From assembly GCA_964492335.1 (NCBI GenBank), contig CAZBJX010000005.1, positions 1 to 64,000 on the forward strand: 64,000 bases of DNA, read 5' to 3'. The translations under genes and the position numbers were made by a program. Below are positions 56,562 through 64,000 of this stretch, one piece after another. Source of the DNA: JAFGCL01 sp964492335. GTDB taxonomy: Bacteria; Chloroflexota; Dehalococcoidia; UBA2247; RBG-13-53-26. The first letter of the stretch is position 1; every line of letters begins with the position of its first letter. The notes below the pieces were generated by a model. It was not told the DNA's origin and made no database searches. It saw only the letters and a list, made by a program, of their open reading frames with translations.

Positions 56562-58691
56562 GTGACCGCCCACGGGCTGCTCCCGCTGCAGAACCTGGCC
56601 CGCGCCCACGGCATTGAGACCGAGTACCGGGACAACACCGGCGCCCGGCAGGAGGCCTCGGCCGAGTCACTGCTGGCCGTTCTCAAGGCCTTCGGCGCGC
56701 CGGTGGACACCGAGGCCGATGTCGACCATGCCCGCCGGGAGTGGCGCCAGTCATACTGGAGGCAACTCCTGGAGCCGGTGACCGTGGCCTGGGACGGCGC
56801 CTGCCCGGGGATCGACCTGCGGCTGCCGTCCGGCCATTGCCGGGGGGCCCTCCAGTGCCGGATCACGCTGGAGTCGGGGCAGGAGCGGCGCTGGGGAGTG
56901 GACCTGGGGCGGCTGCCGGCCGCCGGGGAGGTGGAGGTGGAGGGGGTGCGCTACTCGGCCCTCGCCATACCGGTGGGGGAGCCTCTGCCCCCGGGGTATC
57001 ACCGGCTCACGGTGGAGGCCGCCGGCGAGGTGGCCGGGGCCATGATCATCTCGGCGCCTCCGCGGGCCTTCTCGGCGCCCCCCGGGGCGCCGGACCGGTC
57101 CTGGGGCGCCTTCCTGCCGCTCTACGCGCTGCAGTCGGGGCGCAGCTGGGGCGCCGGCGACTTCACCGACCTGGAGTCCTTCATGGGGTGGGTGGCGGGC
57201 CTGGGGGGCCGGACCGTGGGCACCCTGCCGCTGCTGGCCTCCTTCCTGGACTGCCCGTGCGACCCCAGCCCCTACACGCCGGTGAGCCGGCTCTTCTGGA
57301 ACGAGATGTACCTGGATGTGGCCCTGGCGCCGGAGATGGCTGCCTGCCCGGAGGCCCGGGGGCTGGCCGCCGCAGACCGGGTCCGCTCCGAGGTCGAATC
57401 CCTGGCCCGGCTGCGCCTGGTGGACCACCGGCGTGTCATGGCCCTCAAGCGCCCGGTCCTGGAGAAGCTGGCCGGGGCCCTCACCCCGGCCTCGGGGGAG
57501 CGCTACCGGGCCTTCCGGGACTACCTGGAGGGCCACCGGGGCGTGGCGGACTACGCTCGCTTCCGGGCCACGGTCGAAGCGCGCGGCCAGACGTGGCCCT
57601 CGTGGCCGGAGGCCCAGCGGGGCGGGGCGCTGGGGCCGGGAGACGCCGACCCGGAGGTGGAGCACTATCACGCCTATGTCCAGTGGCTGGCTGACGGGCA
57701 ACTGCGGGGCGTGTCAGAGCGCTCGCAAAGGCGCGGCGTGAGCCTCTATCTCGACCTGCCCCTGGGGGTGCACCGCGATGGGTACGATACCTGGCGGGAG
57801 CAGGGCCTGTTCGTGCCCGGGGTGTCGTCCGGCGCGCCGCCGGACGCCCTCTTCCACAAGGGCCAGAACTGGGGCTTCCCCCCGCTTCACCCGCAGAGGC
57901 TGAGGGTGCAGGGGTACCGTTATCCCATCGCCTACCTCCGCCACCACATGAAATATGCCGGCATCCTGCGGGTGGACCATGTCATGGGCCTGCACCACCT
58001 GTACTGGGTGCCCGACGGCATGCCCGCCACCGCCGGGGTGTACGTGCGCTATCCCGCCGAAGAGATGTATGCCATCCTCAGCGTGGAGTCCCACCGGCAC
58101 CGCTGTATTGTGGCCGGTGAGAACCTGGGGACGGTGCCCGGGTATGTCAACGAGGCCATGGCGCATCACGGGGTGAGCGGCCTCTATGTGGTCCAGTACG
58201 AGGTGCCACCAGAGCCCGGTGCCGGGCTGGCCGACCCCCCACCCGCCTCCGTGGCCAGCCTCAACACCCACGACATGCCCCCCTTCGCCGCCTTCTGGCA
58301 GGGCATGGAGATAGGTCGCTGGCAGGCGCTGGGGCTGGTCTCCGGCGACGAGGCCCGGGAAAGGCTGGAGGAGCGCCATGCGGCCAAGCGCAACCTGGTG
58401 CGTTTCCTGGAGGGGGCCGGCTACCTCAAGGGGGACCGCGAGGACATCCGGGGTGTCTTCCGGGCCTGCCTGTCCTTCCTCAATGAGAGCCAGGCGCAGG
58501 TGCTGCTGGCCAACATGGAGGACCTGTGGCTGGAGACCGAGCAGCAGAACGTGCCCGGCGTGGTCGACGGGCACGCCAACTGGCAGCGCAAGGCCCGCTA
58601 CGACTTCGAGGCCTTCTCCACGATGCCGCAGGTGCTGGAGACGCTGCGGGGGCTGGGCCGCCCGGCGCCCGGTGGCCAGTCGGCTTCCTGA
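56562..58691 (+). CDS. malQ: 4-alpha-glucanotransferase (amylomaltase)
   Basis: 709 aa from GTG 56562 (GCCGGGGTGACC). GH77 landmarks: SPYTPVSRLFWNEMYLD, GVSLYLDLPLGVHRDGYDTW (nucleophile Asp in the DGYD region's partner VDLP), FRVDHVMGLHHLYWVP-like GILRVDHVMGLHHLYWVPDG, and AGENLGTVP (acid/base Glu). The N-terminal 170 residues are an extra beta-rich domain as in longer MalQ forms. It transfers maltooligosaccharide units. The last conserved part NTHDMPPFAAFW is present. Confidence 0.92.
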   Translation: MTAHGLLPLQNLARAHGIETEYRDNTGARQEASAESLLAVLKAFGAPVDTEADVDHARREWRQSYWRQLLEPVTVAWDGACPGIDLRLPSGHCRGALQCRITLESGQERRWGVDLGRLPAAGEVEVEGVRYSALAIPVGEPLPPGYHRLTVEAAGEVAGAMIISAPPRAFSAPPGAPDRSWGAFLPLYALQSGRSWGAGDFTDLESFMGWVAGLGGRTVGTLPLLASFLDCPCDPSPYTPVSRLFWNEMYLDVALAPEMAACPEARGLAAADRVRSEVESLARLRLVDHRRVMALKRPVLEKLAGALTPASGERYRAFRDYLEGHRGVADYARFRATVEARGQTWPSWPEAQRGGALGPGDADPEVEHYHAYVQWLADGQLRGVSERSQRRGVSLYLDLPLGVHRDGYDTWREQGLFVPGVSSGAPPDALFHKGQNWGFPPLHPQRLRVQGYRYPIAYLRHHMKYAGILRVDHVMGLHHLYWVPDGMPATAGVYVRYPAEEMYAILSVESHRHRCIVAGENLGTVPGYVNEAMAHHGVSGLYVVQYEVPPEPGAGLADPPPASVASLNTHDMPPFAAFWQGMEIGRWQALGLVSGDEARERLEERHAAKRNLVRFLEGAGYLKGDREDIRGVFRACLSFLNESQAQVLLANMEDLWLETEQQNVPGVVDGHANWQRKARYDFEAFSTMPQVLETLRGLGRPAPGGQSAS

Positions 58692-58710
58692 CCAGAGTCC
58701 CGCCTGCCTA

Positions 58711-58739
58711 TTGCGTTTCCATCCACGGTAGGGTAGCAT
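58711..58739 (+). promoter_or_regulatory. Promoter of the asparagine-synthetase-like gene
   Basis: TTGCGT at 58711-58716, 17-nt spacer, TAGCAT at 58734-58739. The gene has the nearly ideal ribosome site GGAGGTGAT before its ATG. Confidence 0.45.
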
Positions 58740-58774
58740 GTCGCTCGAATCAGAACATGTGTCGGAGGTGATAT

Positions 58775-60622
58775 ATGCCGGGTCTGCTGGCAATCGTGTC
58801 GGACCGGGTGGACAGCGCCGAGCTCCTGGAGCGGATGATCGGCTCCATCAAGCACGATCAGCGGTACAGGGTTGACAGGTATGCCGGCGGACCTTTCAGC
58901 GTTGCCCGGGTGCACCTGGGCATCTCCAACCCGCAACCCCAGCCGGTCTTCAACGAGGACCGGACCCTCTGCCTCCTCATGGAAGGCAAGATCTACAACG
59001 GCCTGGAGCTGAAGAAGCGGCTGCGGGGCAGCCCCGGCCTTGCGGCGGACAGCGAGCCCGCGCTCTGCCTGCGTCTCTACCAGGAGTTAGGGCCCTCCTT
59101 CGTCGAGTTGCTCAATGGCGCCTTCACGCTCCTGATCTGCGACCTGAAGCAGAGGAAGGCCATCGCCGCCACTGACCGGTTCCGGCTCGTTCAGCTGTAC
59201 TACGCCCTCCACAATGGCTCGCTGCTGCTGGCTCCGGAGGCGAAGGCCCTACTCCAGGACAACACCTTCAAGAGAGAGCTGGATACCGAGGCCCTCGTCA
59301 GCTCCTACGCCTTCGGAGAGTTCTGGGGGGAGAGGACTCTCTTCAAGCGGGTCCAGGCCCTGCCCCCGGCGTCCATCCTGACCTACAGCGGCGGGGACCT
59401 CTCGGTGACCCAGTACTGGCGGTTCAGCTACCGGCCGGACTATGCGTATGGCGAAGAGGAGATGGTGGAGGACATCAGTCAGGCCTTTCGGCAGGCGGTG
59501 GCCCGCCGCATGCAGGACCCCGTCCGCTACGGCGTGTCCCTCAGCGGCGGGATGGACTGCCGGACGATACTGGCCGCCATGGACCCGCAGCAGCGAAGGG
59601 AGGTCACCACCTACAACTACGGCCCGCGGTACTGTGACCAGACGAAGATCGCCGCCAGGGTGGCCAAGGTCGGCGGCACGAAGCACCGCTTCATCGAGAT
59701 CGTGCCGGAGATGATAGTGGAGAATGCGCCCAATGCGGTCTGGCTCAGCGACGGTCGCAACCATGTCGAGGGAAGCCACCTGCACCCGGTCCACCAGCAG
59801 ATGAAGGGCGAGGTGGACGTGACCTTCGACGGCCTGGTGCTGGACCGGATCCTGGGCGGCAGCCATCTGAGCCGCCGCGCTATCGGCATCGGCAGCAAGC
59901 AGGCGCTCCACTCCACGGTCCTCAACAACATGAGGCTCTTCCGGGAGGACGAGCTCCTGAGGCTCTTCAGGCCGGAGTACCATGACATGGCCAGAGAGGC
60001 GCCGGCGGGCACCTTGAAGGGCCAGATAGACCAGGTCAGCGGCGCCGACCCGAAGGGCATCTTCGACGAGTTCTACCTGCGCACGTACGTGGCCTTCGCC
60101 CCCACCTGGCAGGTCGCCGTGCGTGATGTCGTCGACGTGGCGTTCCCCACGGTGGACAACGACCTCTTCGACATCATGTTCCGGGTCCCGCCGGAGAATA
60201 AGCTGAACCACCGCCTCCACCGCAGGGTGCTGATGAGGCTCTCCCCGGAACTGGCCCGCGTCCGCTACGCCAAGACCCTGATACCTCCCAGCGCCCCGCT
60301 GCTCCTCTGGACCGGGGGCATGGCCTACCGGCACGCCAGGGAGACGCCGAAGCTGGTGGTATGGTGGGTGTCGGGAGGCAGGGTCCATATCCCCAACACG
60401 TACCAGTACGTTGACCACGACGGCTGGCTGCGGGCAGACCCCTCCTGGAAGAGCTTCTACAATGGGCTGCTGCTGGGCCGCGACTCGCGTTTGCGCGAGT
60501 ACCTCAATCAGGAGTACATCGGCCACCTCATTGAGGAGCACCGCAAGGGCATGATTAACGCAGCCTACCAGATCATGCGCCCGCTCACCCTGGAGATATT
60601 CCTGAGGCGGTTCTTCCCCTGA
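58775..60622 (+). CDS. Asparagine-synthetase-like ATP-dependent amide/peptide ligase lacking Cys2
   Basis: 615 aa. The N-terminal half has the Ntn-hydrolase shape of AsnB (EGKIYNGLELKKRL, GAFTLLICDLKQRK), but residue 2 is Pro (MPGLL) instead of the Cys that makes ammonia from glutamine. The C-terminal half has the pyrophosphate loop SLSGGMDCRT and a synthetase-type VDVAFPTVDNDLFD segment. Relatives without glutaminase make asparagine-like amides, beta-lactams or lasso peptides. It stands alone with strong expression signals and terminator. The substrate is unknown. Confidence 0.82.
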   Translation: MPGLLAIVSDRVDSAELLERMIGSIKHDQRYRVDRYAGGPFSVARVHLGISNPQPQPVFNEDRTLCLLMEGKIYNGLELKKRLRGSPGLAADSEPALCLRLYQELGPSFVELLNGAFTLLICDLKQRKAIAATDRFRLVQLYYALHNGSLLLAPEAKALLQDNTFKRELDTEALVSSYAFGEFWGERTLFKRVQALPPASILTYSGGDLSVTQYWRFSYRPDYAYGEEEMVEDISQAFRQAVARRMQDPVRYGVSLSGGMDCRTILAAMDPQQRREVTTYNYGPRYCDQTKIAARVAKVGGTKHRFIEIVPEMIVENAPNAVWLSDGRNHVEGSHLHPVHQQMKGEVDVTFDGLVLDRILGGSHLSRRAIGIGSKQALHSTVLNNMRLFREDELLRLFRPEYHDMAREAPAGTLKGQIDQVSGADPKGIFDEFYLRTYVAFAPTWQVAVRDVVDVAFPTVDNDLFDIMFRVPPENKLNHRLHRRVLMRLSPELARVRYAKTLIPPSAPLLLWTGGMAYRHARETPKLVVWWVSGGRVHIPNTYQYVDHDGWLRADPSWKSFYNGLLLGRDSRLREYLNQEYIGHLIEEHRKGMINAAYQIMRPLTLEIFLRRFFP

Positions 60623-60628
60623 GGCGCC

Positions 60629-60658
60629 CCGGCATCCCCGGCGCGCCGGGGATGCCGG
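60629..60658. terminator. Perfect 30-nt palindrome between convergent genes
   Basis: Arms CCGGCATCCCCGGCG and CGCCGGGGATGCCGG without a loop, 6 nt after the AsnB-like stop and 4 nt before the SDR stop. It is a bidirectional hairpin without T-run, likely ending or protecting both transcripts. Confidence 0.65.
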
Positions 60659-60662
60659 CCGG

Positions 60663-61421
60663 TCAGCCGGCGACCTCTCCGCCGTCCACGGAGAAGATGG
60701 ACCCCACGCAGAATGAGGCCTCGTCGGAGCACAGCCAGAGCATGGCCGCCGCGATCTCCTCCGGCCGGCCGAGGCGCCCGATGGGCTCCATCTCCACGTA
60801 GACCTTCTCCATGTGGGGCTTGTCCTTGAGCTGGTGGGTGATCAGCGGAGTGGCGGTGACGCCGGGGCAGATGCAGTTGATGCGCACGCCGGTGGTGGCG
60901 TACTCGATGGCGGCGGACCTGGTCAGGCCCACCACCCCGTGCTTGCTGGCCACGTAGGCGGCCTGGCCCAGGAGGCCGTGGAGGCCCGCCAGGGAGGCCG
61001 TGTTGACTATGGCCCCCTTCCCCTGCTTGAGCATGCGGGGAATCTCGGCCCTCATGCAGAGGTAGACCCCCTTGAGGTTGGTGTCCATGACGCGGTCCCA
61101 GTTGTCCTCGGACGTCTTGTGCATCCGCCTGAGGGGCTCGCCGATCCCGGCGTTGTTGCAGGCGCAGTCCAGGCGCCCGCAGGTGTCCATGGCCTTCTGC
61201 ACCATGGCCTCGACCTCGGCCGCCTTTGAGACGTCCGCCTGCACGAAGATGCCCTCCCCGCCGGCCTCCCGGACCAAGCGCAGCGTCTCTTCGCCGCCCT
61301 CGGCCCGGATATCGTTGATGACCACCCTGGCCCCCTCGCGGGCAAATGCCAGGCAGGCGGCGCGGCCGATGCCGGAGCCGCCGCCGGTCACCAGGGCTAC
61401 CTTGCCCTCGAATCGTTTCAT
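60663..61421 (-). CDS. Short-chain dehydrogenase (FabG-like)
   Basis: 252 aa. TGGGSGIGRA, NNAGIGEPLRRM, NTASLAGL, YVASKHGV and the C-terminal SIFSVDGGEVAG give the complete classical SDR set. It oxidises a secondary alcohol or a 3-hydroxyacyl-CoA with NAD. It stands alone on the minus strand. Confidence 0.92.
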   Translation of the reverse strand: MKRFEGKVALVTGGGSGIGRAACLAFAREGARVVINDIRAEGGEETLRLVREAGGEGIFVQADVSKAAEVEAMVQKAMDTCGRLDCACNNAGIGEPLRRMHKTSEDNWDRVMDTNLKGVYLCMRAEIPRMLKQGKGAIVNTASLAGLHGLLGQAAYVASKHGVVGLTRSAAIEYATTGVRINCICPGVTATPLITHQLKDKPHMEKVYVEMEPIGRLGRPEEIAAAMLWLCSDEASFCVGSIFSVDGGEVAG

Positions 61422-61575
61422 GCGTGACCTCCCCGGACCCGGATAGTGCCAGTATATTGTCGGCTGCTGCGGCGGTCAATCGAGCGCGGCGGCGGCCCGC
61501 CCTGCGGCGGCCCGGCCGCCGCCGCGGGTTTACGGGGCAGGGCGAAAGTGATAGATTTAGCCTGCGGGGCCTGCT

Positions 61576-62460
61576 ATGGGCAGCGAGTTCACTCTGTACC
61601 GGGAACCCAACCTGCGCAACCCCCGGCTTATCGTGGGGCTGCCGGATGTCGGCTATGTCGGCCTGAGGGTCGTCGACTACCTCAAGGACAAGCTGGGGGC
61701 GGTGGAGATGGGGCGGATCGAGCCGCACCGCTTCTCCACGGTGCCGTGGGTGTCGGTGTCCAACGGCGTGCTGCGGGACCTGGATCTGCTGCGCAACGGC
61801 TTCTACTGCTGGAGGAACCCCGGTGCGGGCAACGACATTGTGGTCTTCCGCAGCGACCAGCCCACGGCCCGGCCCTACGAGTACGTCGAGGCGGTCCTGG
61901 ACGCGGCCCGCCACATCGGGGTCAAGAGGGTGTACCTGGTGGGCTCCTTCGGGGCGGTCGGCGTGACCCATGGGGAGGCCCTCGCCGTGCTGGGCGTGGT
62001 CAACATGCCCCGGCTGACCCGCGTGCTGACGGAGGCCGGGGTGGAGCCCTACCCCGAGTACAAGGGGGTGGGCACCATACACTCGTCGTTCCTGTGGTTC
62101 GCCCGGTCCCGGAGGATGGAGGGTGTGGGGCTGTGGTGCCCCATGCCTCACTACATCGCCCGGCTGCCGTTCCTGTGGAGCAGCTACCCCGCGGCGGCCC
62201 TGGCCCTGCTGCGGCGGCTGAATGCCCTCGAGGGGCTGGGGGTGGACGAAGGGGAGATGGAGGCGATGGCCAGGCGCACCGAGGAGGACATGGCCCAGAT
62301 CTATGACCAGCTCCGGGAGGAGGCCAGGACCGAGATGATCTACCCCCCCTCGGAAGGGCGGACAGCCTATCCGGAGCAGGGGCTGGAGAAGATGAGCGAC
62401 GAGGAGCTCAGGGGAATGATCAAGGACATCGAGGACTTCTTCCGGAAGAGGAAGCAGTGA
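61576..62460 (+). CDS. PAC2-family protein (second copy)
   Basis: 294 aa. NPRLIVGLPDVGYVGLRVVDYLKDKLGA at the N-terminus, DIVVFRSDQP, GVKRVYLVGSFGAVGVTHGEA and the tail helix RGMIKDIEDFFRKRKQ. It shares the PAC2 fold with the gene at 27.5 kb but is clearly diverged. It starts a run with nadK and a GNAT gene. Function unknown. Confidence 0.88.
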   Translation: MGSEFTLYREPNLRNPRLIVGLPDVGYVGLRVVDYLKDKLGAVEMGRIEPHRFSTVPWVSVSNGVLRDLDLLRNGFYCWRNPGAGNDIVVFRSDQPTARPYEYVEAVLDAARHIGVKRVYLVGSFGAVGVTHGEALAVLGVVNMPRLTRVLTEAGVEPYPEYKGVGTIHSSFLWFARSRRMEGVGLWCPMPHYIARLPFLWSSYPAAALALLRRLNALEGLGVDEGEMEAMARRTEEDMAQIYDQLREEARTEMIYPPSEGRTAYPEQGLEKMSDEELRGMIKDIEDFFRKRKQ

Positions 62461-62467
62461 AGCGGGC

Positions 62468-63316
62468 ATGAAAGCGGTGGGCGTCATCTACCACCCCATG
62501 ATACCGGCGGCGAAGGAGCTGGCGGACCGCCTGGTGGAGCGCCTGGCGGGGCTGGACGCGAAGGCCCGGGCATGCTCTTCCTGGGATGAGGAGAATATGG
62601 CCGCCTGCTGCCGGGGGGCGGACACGGCCGTCAGCGTGGGCGGGGACGGCACCATCCTGCGGGTGGCGCACACGGTGGCGGCCCTGGACATACCGATCGT
62701 GGGCGTGAACATGGGGCACCTGGGGTTCATGACCGAGTTCTCGGCGGCGGAGGTCATGGAGAAGCTCCCGGCCATCCTGGCCGGCGACTGCTGGGTGGAC
62801 CGGCGGGCCATGCTTCAGGTCCAGGTGACGCGACGGTCCCCCCGGGGCGGCCCGGAGGAGACGGGCCTTCACGCGCTCAATGACGCGCTGGTGGGCCGGG
62901 GGCCGGTGCCGCGGATAGTCAACGTGGCCACCAGCATCGACGGCGCCCCGCTTTCCAGCTACCGGGTGGATGCGGTGCTGGTCTGCACGGCGACGGGCAG
63001 CACCGGGTACTCGCTGGCGGCCGGGGGGCCGATCCTATACCCGCAGTCGGAGGAGATCGTGCTCAAGCCCGTGTGCGCTCACCTGAGCCTGCCCTATGCC
63101 CTGGTCCTGCCGGCGACGGCGGAAGTCAGGATGGTGGTGAGCACTCACCATGAGGCGGTGCTGAGCGTGGACGGCCAGGTGAATGTGCCGCTTGGGGACG
63201 GCGACATGGTCACGGCCAGGCGCAGCCCCCACTGCGTCCGCTTCCTGAGGACGTCGCCGCCGGAGCTGTTCTATTCCGCTCTGGAGATGAGACTGAAAGT
63301 GAGGGACCGATCTTGA
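62468..63316 (+). CDS. nadK: NAD kinase
   Basis: 282 aa. VSVGGDGTILRVA (catalytic GGDG), VGVNMGHLGFMTEF, LNDALVGRG (NE/D motif) and VCTATGSTGYSLAAGGPILYP (in parts). It phosphorylates NAD to NADP. It starts 8 nt after the PAC2 gene and ends in a 1-nt overlap with the GNAT gene. Confidence 0.96.
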   Translation: MKAVGVIYHPMIPAAKELADRLVERLAGLDAKARACSSWDEENMAACCRGADTAVSVGGDGTILRVAHTVAALDIPIVGVNMGHLGFMTEFSAAEVMEKLPAILAGDCWVDRRAMLQVQVTRRSPRGGPEETGLHALNDALVGRGPVPRIVNVATSIDGAPLSSYRVDAVLVCTATGSTGYSLAAGGPILYPQSEEIVLKPVCAHLSLPYALVLPATAEVRMVVSTHHEAVLSVDGQVNVPLGDGDMVTARRSPHCVRFLRTSPPELFYSALEMRLKVRDRS

Positions 63317-63825
63317 TGGCCGCTGATGCAGGCAAGGATGTTCAGGACCTGGCCGTGGAGAAGGCCAGGATAGGTGATGCGCCCCATATTCACAAGCTGG
63401 CGAACTACTTCGCCCAGAAGGGCTTGATGCTGCCGCGGGCGCTCTCCGAGATATACGAGAACATCAGGGACTTCGTCGTCATCCGGGATGGCGACAGGGT
63501 GGTGGCCTGCGCGGCCCTTCACGTCTACTGGTCCGACCTGGCCGAGCTCCGCGGGGTGGCGGTGGCCGAGGACGTGCAGAACCGGAGGCTGGGGGCGAAG
63601 CTGGTCGCTGCCTGCATCAACGAGGCCAGGGAGGTGGGCATTCCCCAGGTCTTCTGTCTGACCTACCGGGCCTCCTTCTTCGAAAGACAGGGCTTCCACC
63701 AGGTGGACAAGGCCGAGCTTCCCCGCAAGATCTGGTCGGAGTGCTATCGCTGCCCCAAGTTCCCCGACTGCGACGAAGTGGCCATGACATACCGGGTGGT
63801 CCTGGCTTCCCCCGGGGTCTCCTGA
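63316..63825 (+). CDS. GNAT N-acetyltransferase (ArgA-type)
   Basis: 169 aa from ATG 63316 (TTG 63313 possible). GNAT motif A is AELRGVAVAEDVQNRRLGAKLVAACINEA (in parts) and the end FFERQGFHQVDKAELPRKIWSECYRCPKFPDCDE with its Cys pair is typical of the short ArgA-like amino-acid acetyltransferases. It may make N-acetylglutamate for arginine biosynthesis. Confidence 0.85.
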   Translation: MAADAGKDVQDLAVEKARIGDAPHIHKLANYFAQKGLMLPRALSEIYENIRDFVVIRDGDRVVACAALHVYWSDLAELRGVAVAEDVQNRRLGAKLVAACINEAREVGIPQVFCLTYRASFFERQGFHQVDKAELPRKIWSECYRCPKFPDCDEVAMTYRVVLASPGVS

Positions 63826-63868
63826 TGGTCGGTCCCGGGGGGCCGGAAGCCCTGCCCGGAGGCATGCG

Positions 63869-64000
63869 ATGACCGTCGGCGACGAGCGTGTGCTGAGCTC
63901 CAGTCAGGTCTATCGGGGCAGGACCATCAGGGTGAGGGTGGACTCGGTGGTCAAGCCCGGCGGGGCCGAGACCACCCGCGCGGTCGTGGAGCGGGCGGAC
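63869..64000 (+). CDS. NUDIX hydrolase (ADP-ribose pyrophosphatase-like), N-terminal fragment
   Basis: 44 codons to the window edge. ATG 63869 follows GGAGG. ERVLSSSQVYRGRTIRVRVD and KPGGAETTRAVVERAD match the start of ADP-ribose pyrophosphatases; the NUDIX box itself lies outside the window. It follows the GNAT gene by 43 nt. Confidence 0.75.
   Translation, partial: MTVGDERVLSSSQVYRGRTIRVRVDSVVKPGGAETTRAVVERAD

Overview
The window is GC-rich, densely coded DNA with many 1-34 nt gene overlaps and frequent GTG/TTG starts. It looks like a member of the Chloroflexota, probably a Dehalococcoidia-like lineage; this is inference. The supporting points are a tmRNA whose tag reads GENDRVLVAA (the Dehalococcoides tag is of the same short G-E-type, GERELVLAG), an island inserted in ssrA beside smpB by a large serine recombinase as described for Dehalococcoides, a T-box leader, two PAC2 paralogues and an aroK-aroB fusion. 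Genes for acyl-CoA oxidation, ETF and heme O synthesis suggest a respiring organism that oxidises lipids or other acyl-CoA compounds, rather than an obligate dehalorespirer.

Layout. (1) 1-3.7 kb, accessory: the start of a secreted ZU5/SpvB-like giant protein running off the left edge, a Schlafen-type AlbA_2 protein overlapping an unknown partner, and a gene-poor stretch with duplicated palindromic repeats. (2) 3.7-10.9 kb, integrated element: small putative DNA-binding protein, unknown protein, D5/P4-type primase-helicase, Mom-family DNA-modification protein, ParB-like protein, zinc-ribbon protein, small serine recombinase, 57-aa ORF and large serine integrase. The integrase ORF runs into the 3' end of ssrA, which is probably the attachment site. 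(3) 10.8-23.6 kb, core genes: ssrA-smpB, nfeD-stomatin, ctaB, two enoyl-CoA hydratases, PHP protein, rsmH, dnaN, a recombinase remnant, a transglutaminase-like protein, a cation antiporter, an SDR and two small unknown genes. (4) 23.8-32.6 kb: RCC1/fibronectin-like surface protein, PAS-GGDEF cyclase, and PAC2-acyl-CoA dehydrogenase-etfB-etfA followed by recF.

(5) 32.5-45.2 kb: trpB behind a T-box leader, then alaS-ruvX and a compact operon aroE-(DUF2007-like)-aroC-(TIM barrel)-aroKB-hslV-acyl-CoA dehydrogenase-tgt. (6) 45.1-49.3 kb: ROK kinase, HDAC-like amidohydrolase, PHP protein, MFE2-like SDR. (7) 49.4-55.2 kb (minus strand): PPOX protein, two acyl-CoA dehydrogenases, DUF35 protein, thiolase-like protein and MaoC-like dehydratase. 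The gene content resembles the actinobacterial igr operon for shortening the steroid side chain. A DnaJ-type protein follows. (8) 55.3-64 kb: metallo-beta-lactamase fold protein, 47-aa membrane protein, malQ, an asparagine-synthetase homologue without the glutaminase cysteine, SDR, PAC2, NAD kinase, GNAT and the start of a NUDIX gene.

The two regions most worth attention are the ssrA-targeted element with its Mom-ParB-zinc-ribbon cassette and the igr-like acyl-CoA operon. No tRNA, rRNA, CRISPR array or intact IS element was seen.
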